Counted from the stretch's first letter, positions 53,771 to 63,465 are shown. The stretch is 64,000 bases of DNA from Bradyrhizobium canariense (GCF_900105125.1 NZ_LT629750.1:6351001-6415000); one strand, 5' to 3'. Numbers and translations: made by a program. Notes: generated from the letters alone by a model not told the origin.

Positions 53771-54607
53771 TCAGATCTCGCTGCCTTTCAGGCGTCGCGT
53801 CAGGCGTCGTTCGACGATTTGGAGCGGCCACACCACCAATATCGAGACCAGCATCAGGATCAACGCCATTGCGCCGGCCTTTGAGAAGTTGAACAGCTGG
53901 AAGACGTCCTGGTAGATCTGCGTGGATAACATTCCGTTGCGCGGGCCGCCCAGCAGCAGCGGCGTAATGATGGCGCCGGTGGACAGCAGGAAAACGATCG
54001 TGCTGCCGGCGATGACGCCAGGTATGCTGAGTGGAGCGACGACGCGCAGAAACGTCTCGACGCGCCCAGCACCGAGACTCATCGACGCCTCTTCGAGCGA
54101 GCGGTCGATCTGCATCAGCACAGTGAGGATTGAGATGATCATGAACGGGCAGAAGACATGGACGAGCCCGATCAAGACGCCGGTCTGGTTATAGAGAAGG
54201 CGCAGCGGCCCTTCCGCCAATCCTGTCCATATCAAGAGGCTGTTGAATGTACCTCGATTGCCGAGGATCACGATCCAGCCGTAGGTGCGCACGACGACGC
54301 TGACGAGCCACGGCAGAATGACAAGAATAAGTAAGACATTTCGCCAGCGTTTGGCGCGAGCGATTGCATAGGCCGCGGAAAAACCCAACACCAGGCAGAT
54401 CAGCGTGGTCTCGATCGCGGTCTCGATGGTATGTACGAGTACGTTGACATAATCGGCACGTGCGAAGAACGAACTGTAATTGCCGAGGCCGACTCGATTC
54501 TCGAACAGGAACGACTGCCATCCGAGCTGCAACAAGCCGTAAATGAATAGGCTCATCACCAGCCCGGCAGGCAGCAGCAACAGTAGGAACCAGCGACCGG
54601 GCTTCAT
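53771..54607 (-). CDS. Spermidine/putrescine-type ABC permease (PotB-like)
   Basis: 278 residues, six membrane segments. RTYGWIVILGNRGTFNSLLI and the EAA loop SLEEASMSLGAGRVETFLRVVAP are family hallmarks. Pairs with the PotC-like permease downstream and follows the binding-protein gene by 78 bases. Confidence 0.9.
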   Translation of the reverse strand: MKPGRWFLLLLLPAGLVMSLFIYGLLQLGWQSFLFENRVGLGNYSSFFARADYVNVLVHTIETAIETTLICLVLGFSAAYAIARAKRWRNVLLILVILPWLVSVVVRTYGWIVILGNRGTFNSLLIWTGLAEGPLRLLYNQTGVLIGLVHVFCPFMIISILTVLMQIDRSLEEASMSLGAGRVETFLRVVAPLSIPGVIAGSTIVFLLSTGAIITPLLLGGPRNGMLSTQIYQDVFQLFNFSKAGAMALILMLVSILVVWPLQIVERRLTRRLKGSEI

Positions 54608-54685
54608 GATTAAAACTGCGTCTCGGTCTCGTTGCGGTTGGGCCGGCAGGAACGCTGCCGGAGCTTGCCCGGCATTGTCCTGCGC

Positions 54686-55753
54686 CTATTTGGCGCGGGC
54701 GACGATCTGCTCTACCAGATTGACGCGTTCCTGCTGCTTGGCGGCGATGATGGCCCAGTCCGGCTGTATCAGTTTGCTTTTCAATTCGGCGAGCGGCATC
54801 CCAATCAGCTTCTCGGTCTCTGGTGGAAGCTTCGCGGTTTCGTTCAGCGGCATGTAGCCGGACATCTCAGTGGCCTTCAGCTGCCCTTCCGACTTTCCGA
54901 TGTAGTTCAGCCATTTCTTGGCCGTGTCGCGATCGAAGCTGCCTTTCGGGATCACGACGACGTAAGGCAGCATCAGCGAGCCCTCCTTTGGAATGACGAA
55001 TTCGACATTCTTCAGCCCTTCGCGCTTCATCTGCCAGATGCGGGTGGAGTAATAGGCGCCGGCAGCGACTTCGCCGCGTGTGAGCAATTGATTCATCTGC
55101 GCCATGGAGCTGAAAGTCGTCATGGCATTGTCGGCGATCTTTTCGAACAGCTTGGCGCCGGGCTCGATGTTGGTCTCGTTGCCGCCGGTGGCATAGGACA
55201 TGACGACGAGATCGTAGGTCGATGCATAAATAGGCCGATTCAACGCAATCTGGCCTTTCCATTTCGGCTTGGCGAGATCCTGCCACGATGTCATCTCGGA
55301 AGGTTTGGCAAGATCGGTATTGAGTGCGATGCCATAATACATGAAATAGACAGGCATTCCGATCAGTCGCCCATCCGGCGTCGTCAGCCGGTATTTCTCC
55401 GCGATATTTGCGATCTCCGGGAAATCCTTGGCGTCGAATGTCTCGATCAGCCCATCCTTGTACAAATTGGCGGCCTCAAAGAACGAAGCAATGATGGCAT
55501 TGTACTGTGGGGCACTCGCTTGCGCCCGCACCTGCGCTTCCGGATTAGGCACCTCAACGATCGTGACTGGTGTGCCGGTTGCCTCCTGATAGGGCTTGGC
55601 AAAGCTCTCTCGCCAGGTGTCGCTGACGCCACCGCCCCATGTCGCCATCACAACTTTTTGCGCGGCTGCGGGCACAGAGCTGACCGCCGTGCCGGAGACC
55701 ATCAGAAGTGCGATTGCAACCGCTTCCAGCCGCCGTTTTGATCCTGTCAGCAT
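54686..55753 (-). CDS. PotD/PotF-type periplasmic substrate-binding protein
   Basis: 355 residues with a cleavable leader ending near VPAAAQ. KVVMATWGGGVSDTWRESFAKPY, ASTYDLVVMSYATGG and KKWLNYIGKSEGQ are typical of the spermidine/putrescine-binding (SBP family 1) group, which also includes binders of other small organic cations. The ligand residues cannot be assigned without a structure. Lies 24 bases after the PotA-like gene. Confidence 0.9.
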   Translation of the reverse strand: MLTGSKRRLEAVAIALLMVSGTAVSSVPAAAQKVVMATWGGGVSDTWRESFAKPYQEATGTPVTIVEVPNPEAQVRAQASAPQYNAIIASFFEAANLYKDGLIETFDAKDFPEIANIAEKYRLTTPDGRLIGMPVYFMYYGIALNTDLAKPSEMTSWQDLAKPKWKGQIALNRPIYASTYDLVVMSYATGGNETNIEPGAKLFEKIADNAMTTFSSMAQMNQLLTRGEVAAGAYYSTRIWQMKREGLKNVEFVIPKEGSLMLPYVVVIPKGSFDRDTAKKWLNYIGKSEGQLKATEMSGYMPLNETAKLPPETEKLIGMPLAELKSKLIQPDWAIIAAKQQERVNLVEQIVARAK

Positions 55754-55777
55754 TTCGACTCCATTTTTAGTGCGTAC

Positions 55778-56878
55778 TCATGATGGCGTGTTTGGTATGG
55801 CGACTGTCGTTTCGTCGTTCCAATCCAGCGTGACCGTTTCGCCCAGCCTGAACTGCCGGGTGCTTCCCGCGCCGGAAGCCAGGGTCGCCAGAAATTTCTG
55901 ACCCTGGACGTCGATCGTGTAGCGGACGGCTGAGCCATAATATACTTCGTCACATATCGCTCCGGTGATGCCCGAGCCGTTCTCGTCCGCGTGACTGATC
56001 CGAACGTGTTCCGGGCGCACCGTCACGGTGAACGTCTTGGCGCCATTGATGGCAAAGCACGCGCGCGAGGCGATTGGCCGGGTGACGCCGAGATCGGTAA
56101 ACCGAAGCAAAACCTGGTCCAATTTTGTCCCAACGACCTCGGCTTCGATAAAATTGTTTTCGCCGACGAAACGCGCCACAAAGGATGTGGCGGGTGAATC
56201 GTAGATCGTCTGGGCATCGGCCAGTTGGACGACGCGCCCTTCATTCATCACGGCGATACGATCGGACATGCTGAGTGCTTCTTCCTGATCATGCGTCACG
56301 AAGATGAATGTGGTGCCGACACGTCGCTGCAAGCTTTTAAGTTCGACCTGCAACTGGCGGCGCAGTTTCAGGTCGAGCGCTCCGAGAGGTTCGTCGAGAA
56401 GCAGCACCTTGGGTTTCATGACCAGCGCACGCGCCAGCGCCACCCGCTGCCGTTGCCCGCCGGAGAGTTGATGCACTGAACGCTCGGTCAGATGCGCCAG
56501 GCCCACAAGTTCGAGTGCTTGTTCGACTTCGCCCGCGAGGGTCTTCTGCTCGGTTCGCCTCACCTTCAATCCGTAGCCGACGTTTTCGCCGACGGTTAGA
56601 TGCGGGAACAGCGCGAGATTCTGAAACACCATGCCGAGCGGACGCCGATAGGGAGGAAAGTCGGTCATGCGCTCGCCGGAAATAAAAATATCTCCGCTTG
56701 TCACCGTTTCGAAGCCAGCGATCATGCGCAGCAAGGTGGTCTTGCCGCATCCGGATGGGCCGAGAAGAGTTAGGAACTCACCGCTCTGCACCTGGAGATC
56801 GAGATCGTGCACCGCGACGAAGCCGGGAAAAGCTTTTCGCACGTGACGCACATCCAGGATCGGCGCATTGCCAGACAT
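55778..56878 (-). CDS. Spermidine/putrescine-type ABC ATPase (PotA-like)
   Basis: 366 residues. Walker A LLGPSGCGKTTLL, Q-loop MVFQNLALFPHLTV, signature LSGGQRQRVALARAL, Walker B LLLDEPLGALD and switch histidine FVTHDQEEAL are all intact. The C-terminal TOBE domain carries VRPEHVRISHADENG. First gene of the importer operon, divergent from the XRE-cupin regulator across about 110 bases. Confidence 0.93.
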   Translation of the reverse strand: MSGNAPILDVRHVRKAFPGFVAVHDLDLQVQSGEFLTLLGPSGCGKTTLLRMIAGFETVTSGDIFISGERMTDFPPYRRPLGMVFQNLALFPHLTVGENVGYGLKVRRTEQKTLAGEVEQALELVGLAHLTERSVHQLSGGQRQRVALARALVMKPKVLLLDEPLGALDLKLRRQLQVELKSLQRRVGTTFIFVTHDQEEALSMSDRIAVMNEGRVVQLADAQTIYDSPATSFVARFVGENNFIEAEVVGTKLDQVLLRFTDLGVTRPIASRACFAINGAKTFTVTVRPEHVRISHADENGSGITGAICDEVYYGSAVRYTIDVQGQKFLATLASGAGSTRQFRLGETVTLDWNDETTVAIPNTPS

Positions 56879-56985
56879 CAGGCTCCCACTCGCGGCATTC
56901 TTCACGGCGCTTTGATCGTCAGACCAAATCCCAACCTGAAGAAATGATCTCATAATTTTCGTTTGCGCAAGAGATTTTCATATGT

Positions 56986-57678
56986 ATGATAATTTTGCAG
57001 TCAAATTTTCACGCAGGCGGCTACACGGTGGCAGTTCTCGACGCGCTCGCTCCAGCTGAATCTGAAGCGTCCATTCACGAGATTGATGCGTTGTTGGGCA
57101 GCCGAATTCGGCGGTTGCGCAAAGCGCGCGAGCTGTCGTTGGCTGAAGTTGCCGCAAGAACGGCCTTCTCAATCGGATTCTTGAGTCAGATCGAGCGCGG
57201 GCTTTCGTCTGCTTCGGTGAAAGTTTTGGCAACGCTTGCTGACGCGTTGGGCACCAGTATAGCCAGCCTGTTCGATGAATCCGCCGATGAGGATAAGGAC
57301 CAGATCGTCGTTCGGATGGCGGACAGGAAAAATCTGCCTTTCGGCCGCACCGGTATTTTCAAGCAGCTTCTGACGCCATCTTCGATCGAGGCGCTGCTGC
57401 ACCTTTATGTCGTGGTGATTGAGCCGGAAGGATACACCGGAGACGATTCCTACGCGCATGAGGGCGAGGAGGCGGGACTCGTCCTCGAGGGATCGATCGA
57501 ATTGATTGTCGACGAGCAGCGCTTCACCCTCAACGAAGGTGACAGCTTTCGGTTTTCGAGCAAGCGCCCGCACCGCTTCCGCAGCGTCGGACGACGCAGC
57601 GCGCGCGTCATCTGGGTGAATGCGAAGACGGCAAAAGCGCAGGAAACCGGACCGAAAGCGCGAAGGAAGCAGTCATGA
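56986..57678 (+). CDS. XRE-family regulator with C-terminal cupin domain (PuuR-like)
   Basis: Up to 230 residues. N-terminal lambda-repressor-like HTH (RIRRLRKARELSLAEVAART, then GFLSQIERGLSSASVKVL) and a small cupin (EGYTGDDSYAHEGEEAGLVL, HRFRSVG). This is the PuuR-type layout that often controls polyamine or amino-acid catabolism. The true start is uncertain: ATG at 56986, or GTG at 57028 after AGGCGG. Divergent from the Pot-like importer and 80 bases before hydantoinase A, it probably controls both. Confidence 0.88.
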   Translation: MIILQSNFHAGGYTVAVLDALAPAESEASIHEIDALLGSRIRRLRKARELSLAEVAARTAFSIGFLSQIERGLSSASVKVLATLADALGTSIASLFDESADEDKDQIVVRMADRKNLPFGRTGIFKQLLTPSSIEALLHLYVVVIEPEGYTGDDSYAHEGEEAGLVLEGSIELIVDEQRFTLNEGDSFRFSSKRPHRFRSVGRRSARVIWVNAKTAKAQETGPKARRKQS

Positions 57679-57757
57679 TGTTTTTTCACGATTGTGAATC
57701 GTTGGTAGGAATGTGCTGCCTGCAAACAGGCGGCAGCGATAAAGCGTTGGAGATCAA

Positions 57758-59773
57758 ATGCGCGTTGGCGTCGAAATTGGCGGAACATTCACGGATCTGG
57801 TGTCGGTCGGACCAAACGGTGTCAACGTTACGAAAGTACCCAGCGTTCCGATACGGCCGGACGAAGGTGCGTTCGCAGCACTTGCGGTGGCCGGCATTGA
57901 ACTGGAAACGACGACTGATTTTGTTCACGGATCAACGGTTGCGACGAACGCGGTGCTGGAGCGAAAGGGCGGCAAGCTCGCCTTTCTGGTAACGCAGGGA
58001 TTTCGCGACATTCTGCTGATCCAGCGCCATGACCGGACGCGGATCTTCGATTTGTTCTACCAAAAGCCGGTGCCGCTCGTGGCCCGCCAGGATTCGTTCG
58101 AGATCCCGGAGCGCGTGCTTTCGGACGGTACCATCGAGCGCGCTTTCGACTGCGATGCGCTCACCCCGTCGCTGACGCAATTTCTCGAACGCGGCGGATA
58201 TGACGCCGTTGCGATCTGCCTCCTCAACGCGTTTGCAAATCCGACTCACGAGACGGCGGTCGCGGCGCTCGTCAAACGTCTCGCTCCCCATATCGAGGTG
58301 ACCATTTCTTATGACGTGACCCGAGAATTCCGCGAATACGAGCGCGCTTCGACGACGACGATTGCCGCATACGTTCAGCCAGTGATCTCGGCCTATCTGG
58401 GGCGGATCGAGGCGAAGCTCGCAGCTCAGAATTTTAAAGGTCATTTCAGCATCATGCAGTCGAACGGCGGCCGCATTCCGGCTGCCGCAATGCGACGGAG
58501 TGCCGTGACGGCACTCCTGTCGGGACCAGCCGCCGGGGTTGTCGGTGCGCTTCGGCACGTCGGTCTGTCCGGGTTCAGCGATATAATTACGCTCGATATC
58601 GGCGGGACCAGCGCCGACGTCTGTCTGGTGACGGACGGCAAGCCTCAACTTTTACGGGAGAGCAAAATCGGTGGCCTGCCCGTACAGATGCCGATGGTGG
58701 ACATCGCGACCATTGGCGCAGGTGGCGGCAGTATCGTGTGGATGGATGACGGTGGAATGTTGCGGGTGGGGCCCCGCAGCAGCGGCGCTCATCCCGGTCC
58801 TGCTTGCTACGGGCGCGGTGGAAATCTGCCGACCCTGACCGACGCACATGTGATCTGCGGACGACTGAGACCGGATGCACTGCTCGCAGGCTCGATGTCG
58901 CTCGATGCGGCAGCTTCGGAGCGGGTCTTTGCACCGCTGGCGTATAAATTGGGCATGTCCGTCGAAGTGCTTGCCGAAAGCGCCATACGCATCGCTACGG
59001 CGAATGTCGTCAGCGCAATCCGGGTGGTTTCCACCGAACGCGGGCGTGATCCCAGAGGGTATGCTCTCGTGCCGTTTGGTGGCGCGGGACCGCTGCACGC
59101 CGCGGATGTTGCGGATGCGCTGGAATTGGACACGGTCGTGGTTCCACCGAACGCCGGCGTTATCTCGGCCTACGGCCTTCTCGCGGCCGATTACTCAATC
59201 AACGAGAGTCAAACGCGTCGAACCCTGATCGACCACAACGCGGCGGATGTGGTGCGTGAAACGGTTCGCGCTCTGATGAAAGAACTCCACGGCCGCGCCG
59301 ATGCACTCGACCTTTCGGGCACACGGCTGTTCGATATCACGCTTGATATGCGTTTCGTGGGCCAGGCGTTCGAACTGGTGGTGCCGGTTGATCCGACCCA
59401 AATCGAGTCGGTTACTTCCGAAAGCCTGTTGGCGGCCTTTATGGCCGAACATCACAAGATCTATCGCCACGGCGCGGGCAGCCGTACGCAGGTGGAGATC
59501 GTGTCCTATCGCGCCGGCCTTCACGTCGCGCAGAAGGATATCCCGGCACTTGTGACGGGCGCGCTTCCCGATCGAGGCAAACGCACCGGGGCTGTATTCG
59601 AGCAAGGGCGGCGCATCGACGCGACAGTGTTGCCACGCTCTGCTTTCAGTGACGGGAATGCAGTCAACGGTCCGGCCGTCATCGAGGATTACACGACCAC
59701 TATCTGGATGCCGGCCGGATGGCGAGCAGAAGCCGATGGGCACGACAATCTAGTGATGAGGAAACTGCCATGA
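57758..59773 (+). CDS. hyuA: Hydantoinase/oxoprolinase family protein, subunit A
   Basis: 671 residues. N-terminal actin-like ATP site VEIGGTFTDLVSV, VHGSTVATNAVLERKGGK, GFRDILLIQRHDRTR, ILSGP-type block TALLSGPAAGVVGALRH, DIGGTSADVCLV and GAGGGSIVWMDDGG. Subunit A of ATP-dependent N-methylhydantoinases, 5-oxoprolinase and acetone carboxylase relatives. It activates a lactam or carbonyl substrate by phosphorylation. It overlaps the B subunit by ATGA. Confidence 0.92.
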   Translation: MRVGVEIGGTFTDLVSVGPNGVNVTKVPSVPIRPDEGAFAALAVAGIELETTTDFVHGSTVATNAVLERKGGKLAFLVTQGFRDILLIQRHDRTRIFDLFYQKPVPLVARQDSFEIPERVLSDGTIERAFDCDALTPSLTQFLERGGYDAVAICLLNAFANPTHETAVAALVKRLAPHIEVTISYDVTREFREYERASTTTIAAYVQPVISAYLGRIEAKLAAQNFKGHFSIMQSNGGRIPAAAMRRSAVTALLSGPAAGVVGALRHVGLSGFSDIITLDIGGTSADVCLVTDGKPQLLRESKIGGLPVQMPMVDIATIGAGGGSIVWMDDGGMLRVGPRSSGAHPGPACYGRGGNLPTLTDAHVICGRLRPDALLAGSMSLDAAASERVFAPLAYKLGMSVEVLAESAIRIATANVVSAIRVVSTERGRDPRGYALVPFGGAGPLHAADVADALELDTVVVPPNAGVISAYGLLAADYSINESQTRRTLIDHNAADVVRETVRALMKELHGRADALDLSGTRLFDITLDMRFVGQAFELVVPVDPTQIESVTSESLLAAFMAEHHKIYRHGAGSRTQVEIVSYRAGLHVAQKDIPALVTGALPDRGKRTGAVFEQGRRIDATVLPRSAFSDGNAVNGPAVIEDYTTTIWMPAGWRAEADGHDNLVMRKLP

Positions 59774-61443
59774 GCGTGCGTCAAGCCCGTCGATCTCCTG
59801 AAGCTGTCGAGAAGCTCAGTCCGGTAGACTATGCGATCATCAGCCAGGCGCTGATGTCCTCGGCGCGCGAAATGGGCGTCAACCTGTGTCGTTCGGCGTA
59901 TTCCACGATCGTGCGCGAGGCAAAGGATGCATCGACCGGGCTTCTCGATGCGTCAGGCGCGTCGGTGGCCCAGAGCGACGAACTCATTCCAATTCTCGTT
60001 GGCTCGCTGTCGCACACATTCCGGCATTGCGCGGCACAGACCCCCCCGACCGAACTCAAGGAAGGTGATTTCTACATCACCAACCATCCCTACCTCGGTG
60101 GCGGACAGCACCTGCAAGACATCTTCGTTTTCATGCCTATCTTTTTCCAGGGCGAACTTGTCGGCTTCAGTGCAGCGGTTGCGCATCATCTGGACATCGG
60201 TGGAGGTGCGCCGGGCATCACGACGGCGGCAACGGATTTCTATCAGGAAGGCCTGATTCTCCCTCCCACGAAGTATAATCTGGCGCGTGACTGGAACGGT
60301 GGACCGTTCGAGCGCCTGATGACCGCGAACGTCCGCGTTCCCGATCAGACCATCGGTGACATGAACTCTCAATTTGCCGCCTGCGGGACCGGCATCGCAC
60401 GCGTCCAGGAATTGTGCGCGCGGCACGGCGTGGCGAAGGTACGGGCTGCAATGAGCGAGATGCAGGAGTACGCCGAAAGACGGGTGCGCGCCGTGATCCA
60501 ATCCATTCCGGACGGCGTGTACGTCGGCGAGGACGCGGTCGATGATGATGGCCTTTCCGATACGCCGCTCCGGGTTCGCGCCACGGTGACCGTTAAAGGA
60601 GACGCTATCTCGGTGGACTACAGCGGTACGTGCGATCAGGTCGAAACCAACCTGAATGCGCCGTTCGCTTCAACCATCGGTGCTACGCTGTCGGCCCTCA
60701 AGTCTGCGCTCACCACGGATGACGTTCCCTATAACGAAGGCGTGTTCAGGGCGGTTACGATCTCGGCCCCGCTCGGGTCGCTGCTCAATCCACATTCGCC
60801 GGCGCCGGTGCGCGCACGCATGGAATCGATCTATCGCGCCTTCGATTGCGTGATCAAGGCATTGGGACAGGCCATCCCGGAACGGATCGCTGCATGCGGC
60901 TTCGATACGACCGTCGCAACCTGCCTCAGCAAACTCGACAAGGGGCGTTACCGCGTCTACCTCGAAATTCACAATGGAGGCTGGGGCGGGTCACCTCAGT
61001 ATGATGGGTGCGACGCTGTCGCCGGACCGTTGTCCAATTGCACCAACGTGCCGGTCGAAGCGCTCGACATGGATTTCGATTTTTTCCGCGTCGAAGGTTA
61101 TGGCCTGCTGGCGGACACAGGTGGCAGGGGCCGCCATCGCGGTGGTTTGGGCTTTTATCGGTCTTATCGGGTACTCAAAGACGGCGTTAAATTCGCCATT
61201 TATGCCGATCGTTTTCGAATTCCACCCTCCGGTCTTGCCGGCGGTGAGGACGGAACGACCGGCAGCTGCGAGATTCAACGCGGTGACGAGCGAATTCAGG
61301 TTCGGTCGAAAGATTCCGTCAAGTTGCTCAAGGGCGACCTGCTGGTGCTGAAAACAGGCGGCGGTGGCGGATATGGCCCGATTACCGAGCGTTCCAATGC
61401 GGCAATCGCTCGGGATCTGAGTGCAGGTTTCGTGACGGCTTGA
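59770..61443 (+). CDS. hyuB: Hydantoinase/oxoprolinase family protein, subunit B
   Basis: 557 residues. LSPVDYAIISQALMSSAREMG, EGDFYITNHPYLGGGQHLQD, HHLDIGGGAPG, IRATVTV-like RVRATVTVKGDAISVDYSGT and RGRHRGGLGF mark the HyuB partner. With HyuA it opens a hydantoin, oxoproline or related ring at the cost of ATP. Ring-opening of N-methylhydantoin would give an N-carbamoyl product, fitting the M20 hydrolase at 51144. Confidence 0.92.
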   Translation: MSVRQARRSPEAVEKLSPVDYAIISQALMSSAREMGVNLCRSAYSTIVREAKDASTGLLDASGASVAQSDELIPILVGSLSHTFRHCAAQTPPTELKEGDFYITNHPYLGGGQHLQDIFVFMPIFFQGELVGFSAAVAHHLDIGGGAPGITTAATDFYQEGLILPPTKYNLARDWNGGPFERLMTANVRVPDQTIGDMNSQFAACGTGIARVQELCARHGVAKVRAAMSEMQEYAERRVRAVIQSIPDGVYVGEDAVDDDGLSDTPLRVRATVTVKGDAISVDYSGTCDQVETNLNAPFASTIGATLSALKSALTTDDVPYNEGVFRAVTISAPLGSLLNPHSPAPVRARMESIYRAFDCVIKALGQAIPERIAACGFDTTVATCLSKLDKGRYRVYLEIHNGGWGGSPQYDGCDAVAGPLSNCTNVPVEALDMDFDFFRVEGYGLLADTGGRGRHRGGLGFYRSYRVLKDGVKFAIYADRFRIPPSGLAGGEDGTTGSCEIQRGDERIQVRSKDSVKLLKGDLLVLKTGGGGGYGPITERSNAAIARDLSAGFVTA

Positions 61444-61540
61444 CGTGCGGCCCTGTCGAGGTTGACCGCTGGGATAAGCACAACAGACGTCGTGAGGCGA
61501 CCACCTTATTTTCAATGAGAGCCTAAACTGCGGGGCGGAA

Positions 61541-62869
61541 ATGAAACGATCGGAAGTTTTTCACTCAGACTTCAAGCCCGAACCGTTTTGGTGGGAAGCC
61601 TATAAACCTGCCGCCGGACCGCAGGTAGACGTCCCGTCGCAGGTTCGCGTCGCTATCGTCGGCGGCGGTTACGCCGGCCTTGCTTGCGCGATCGAATTAG
61701 CCGACGCCGGAATTGAAAGTTGTGTGTTCGAAGCGGGCGAGCTTGGCATCGGTGCAAGCACGCGTAACGGCGGTGCGGTGAGTGGGGGCGTTAACATCGG
61801 AAAAAGCTTCACGGGTAAATCCGTCGAACTGCCGCCCGACCAGATGCAGGACATGTTGTCTTCTGCTGCCGACGCCTTCGGCCTCGTCGATAATCTGATC
61901 AAGCGTGAAAAAATCGAATGCCACTGGCAACACGGTGGTCGGTTCGTTGGGGCGTGGACGCCGAATGATTATGCCACCCTACAGGCAAGCGTCGCCAAGT
62001 TGAACGGTGCGGCCAAGTCGGGCAGTTACATGGTCCCACGTGAGCGTCAGCGTGAAGAAATCGGTTCCGACTATTACTACGGCGGCATGGTGGTCGAGCG
62101 ATCCGCCAACATGCATCCGGCGCTTTATTACAAAGGTCTGCTGGAGGCGGCGCGCCGGCGCGGCGTCACGATCTGCAGCATGACGCCGGTCAGGTCCATT
62201 ACGCGCAGTGGAAGCGGATGGTCGCTGAAAACCGCGCGCGGTGCCGTCGTCGCAGGCGATGTCGTGATCGCGACCAACGGGTATACCGGTGATGCGACGC
62301 CGAAGTTAAAGCGCAGGGTCGTTCCAATCGGAAGCCACATCATTGCCACGGAAGAGTTGCCGCCGGATCTGGCGGCGTCGCTCAGTCCCAAAGGTCGTAC
62401 GCTCGCCGACACCAAACGCGTGTTGTGCTATTATCGGATGTCACCTGACGGCCGTCGCATGATTTTCGGCGGACGGGCCCGGTTCACAACCGTCTCGCCG
62501 GAAGTGAGCGCACCGATCCTGCAGCGCTTCCTCACCGATCGGTTTCCCGAACTCAGGGGTGTCAAGGTGACCCACGCCTGGACGGGCAATGTTGCCTTCA
62601 CCTTCGATGCGCTGCCGCACACTGGTCTGATGGACGGCATGCATTACGCGCTCGGTTGCAATGGCAGCGGCATTGCCATGATGACCTACCTGGGCACCGA
62701 AACTGCTCGTCGGATCTCCGGACGCGCAAACCGGCCTTGCGGTTTCGAGCGCGAGGACTTTCCGGATTTCCCGCTGTACAATGGCAATCCAAATTGGGCT
62801 TTGCCGGCTATCGGGGCGTATTATCGGTTTCGCGATGGCTTGAGCCGGTTCCTGGCAAGGGATGCCTAA
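61541..62869 (+). CDS. FAD-dependent amine oxidase (PuuB/OrdL-like, DAO family)
   Basis: 442 residues. FAD motif VAIVGGGYAGLACAIELADAG, then EAGELGIGASTRNGGAVSGG (position of the histidine/cysteine flavin region in related oxidases), and C-terminal ALGCNGSGIAMMTYLG. It resembles gamma-glutamylputrescine oxidase and other D-amino-acid/sarcosine-oxidase-type enzymes. It could oxidise the gamma-glutamylated amine made by the ligase at 46341, completing a Puu-type set split over 16 kb. The start near 61541 follows GCGGGG. Confidence 0.85.
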   Translation: MKRSEVFHSDFKPEPFWWEAYKPAAGPQVDVPSQVRVAIVGGGYAGLACAIELADAGIESCVFEAGELGIGASTRNGGAVSGGVNIGKSFTGKSVELPPDQMQDMLSSAADAFGLVDNLIKREKIECHWQHGGRFVGAWTPNDYATLQASVAKLNGAAKSGSYMVPRERQREEIGSDYYYGGMVVERSANMHPALYYKGLLEAARRRGVTICSMTPVRSITRSGSGWSLKTARGAVVAGDVVIATNGYTGDATPKLKRRVVPIGSHIIATEELPPDLAASLSPKGRTLADTKRVLCYYRMSPDGRRMIFGGRARFTTVSPEVSAPILQRFLTDRFPELRGVKVTHAWTGNVAFTFDALPHTGLMDGMHYALGCNGSGIAMMTYLGTETARRISGRANRPCGFEREDFPDFPLYNGNPNWALPAIGAYYRFRDGLSRFLARDA

Positions 62870-63140
62870 GAGTATTGCCATTTAAGTCTGTGCCGACGTA
62901 GCCGAACGCTATTCGGAAAATCGGGCGAGGATTTTGTTTCGGAGGGGACGGCCAACGCCGGGGATCGACCGGTCAGGCAGTGTCAACTTCAATGTAATCA
63001 GGCGGCTCATCCCAATCCATAAGTTCCAGCGCGATAGATTCCCTGGCCTGTTTAAAACATTGTTGACGATGGCCAGCGGATCGAAATCTGAACGTGGAAA
63101 CGGACAGAGCGGGGTGCGTTGGCCGCGCTCATCAGCTTTC

Positions 63141-63293
63141 GATCGAGGAGCAATTGGGGAGGCCCGGGAGGACATCCGCTCGCTGGTTGGCGAGGTGGTG
63201 ATAACCCCCGGCTACAAGCGGGGTGAGAGCCACGCCATCCTACGCGGCGAGTTGATGGCTATTCTCGATCTTGCCGCCGGCCGTCGAAGGTCT
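63141..63293 (+). pseudogene. Serine-recombinase C-terminal remnant, plus strand
   Basis: About 50 codons including EAREDIRSLVGEVVITPG and HAILRGELMAILDLAAG, the pattern IRSLI-x-x-V-x-x-x-P-G then L-x-G-x-L-A-x-I-L seen at the end of large serine recombinases. The catalytic and zinc-ribbon parts are absent. Confidence 0.6.
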
Positions 63294-63387
63294 CCCAAGC
63301 CGGAAGTTATAACAAACGCGCTTGCGTGTCCCGAAACCACCGATACCGACACTCCCGTAACGAAAGCCGCGGGAGTTCCGCGTTTCC

Positions 63388-63465
63388 GGGTCTTTCAGTG
63401 GCTTGTGCTTCGATCCAACCGAGGATCGTGCCCAATTCGCCATGCAATATAGCGTCAATTTCGCC
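63388..63465 (-). pseudogene. Serine-recombinase tail remnant, minus strand
   Basis: About 26 codons reading GEIDAILHGELGTILGWIEA, the same tail motif as the plus-strand remnant 100 bases away but inverted. Too short for certainty. Confidence 0.4.

Noticed and set aside
62934-63452. 172-codon open frame as a gene
   Set aside because: Only codons about 70-120 resemble a protein family (recombinase tail); the rest has no coding character and no good start.
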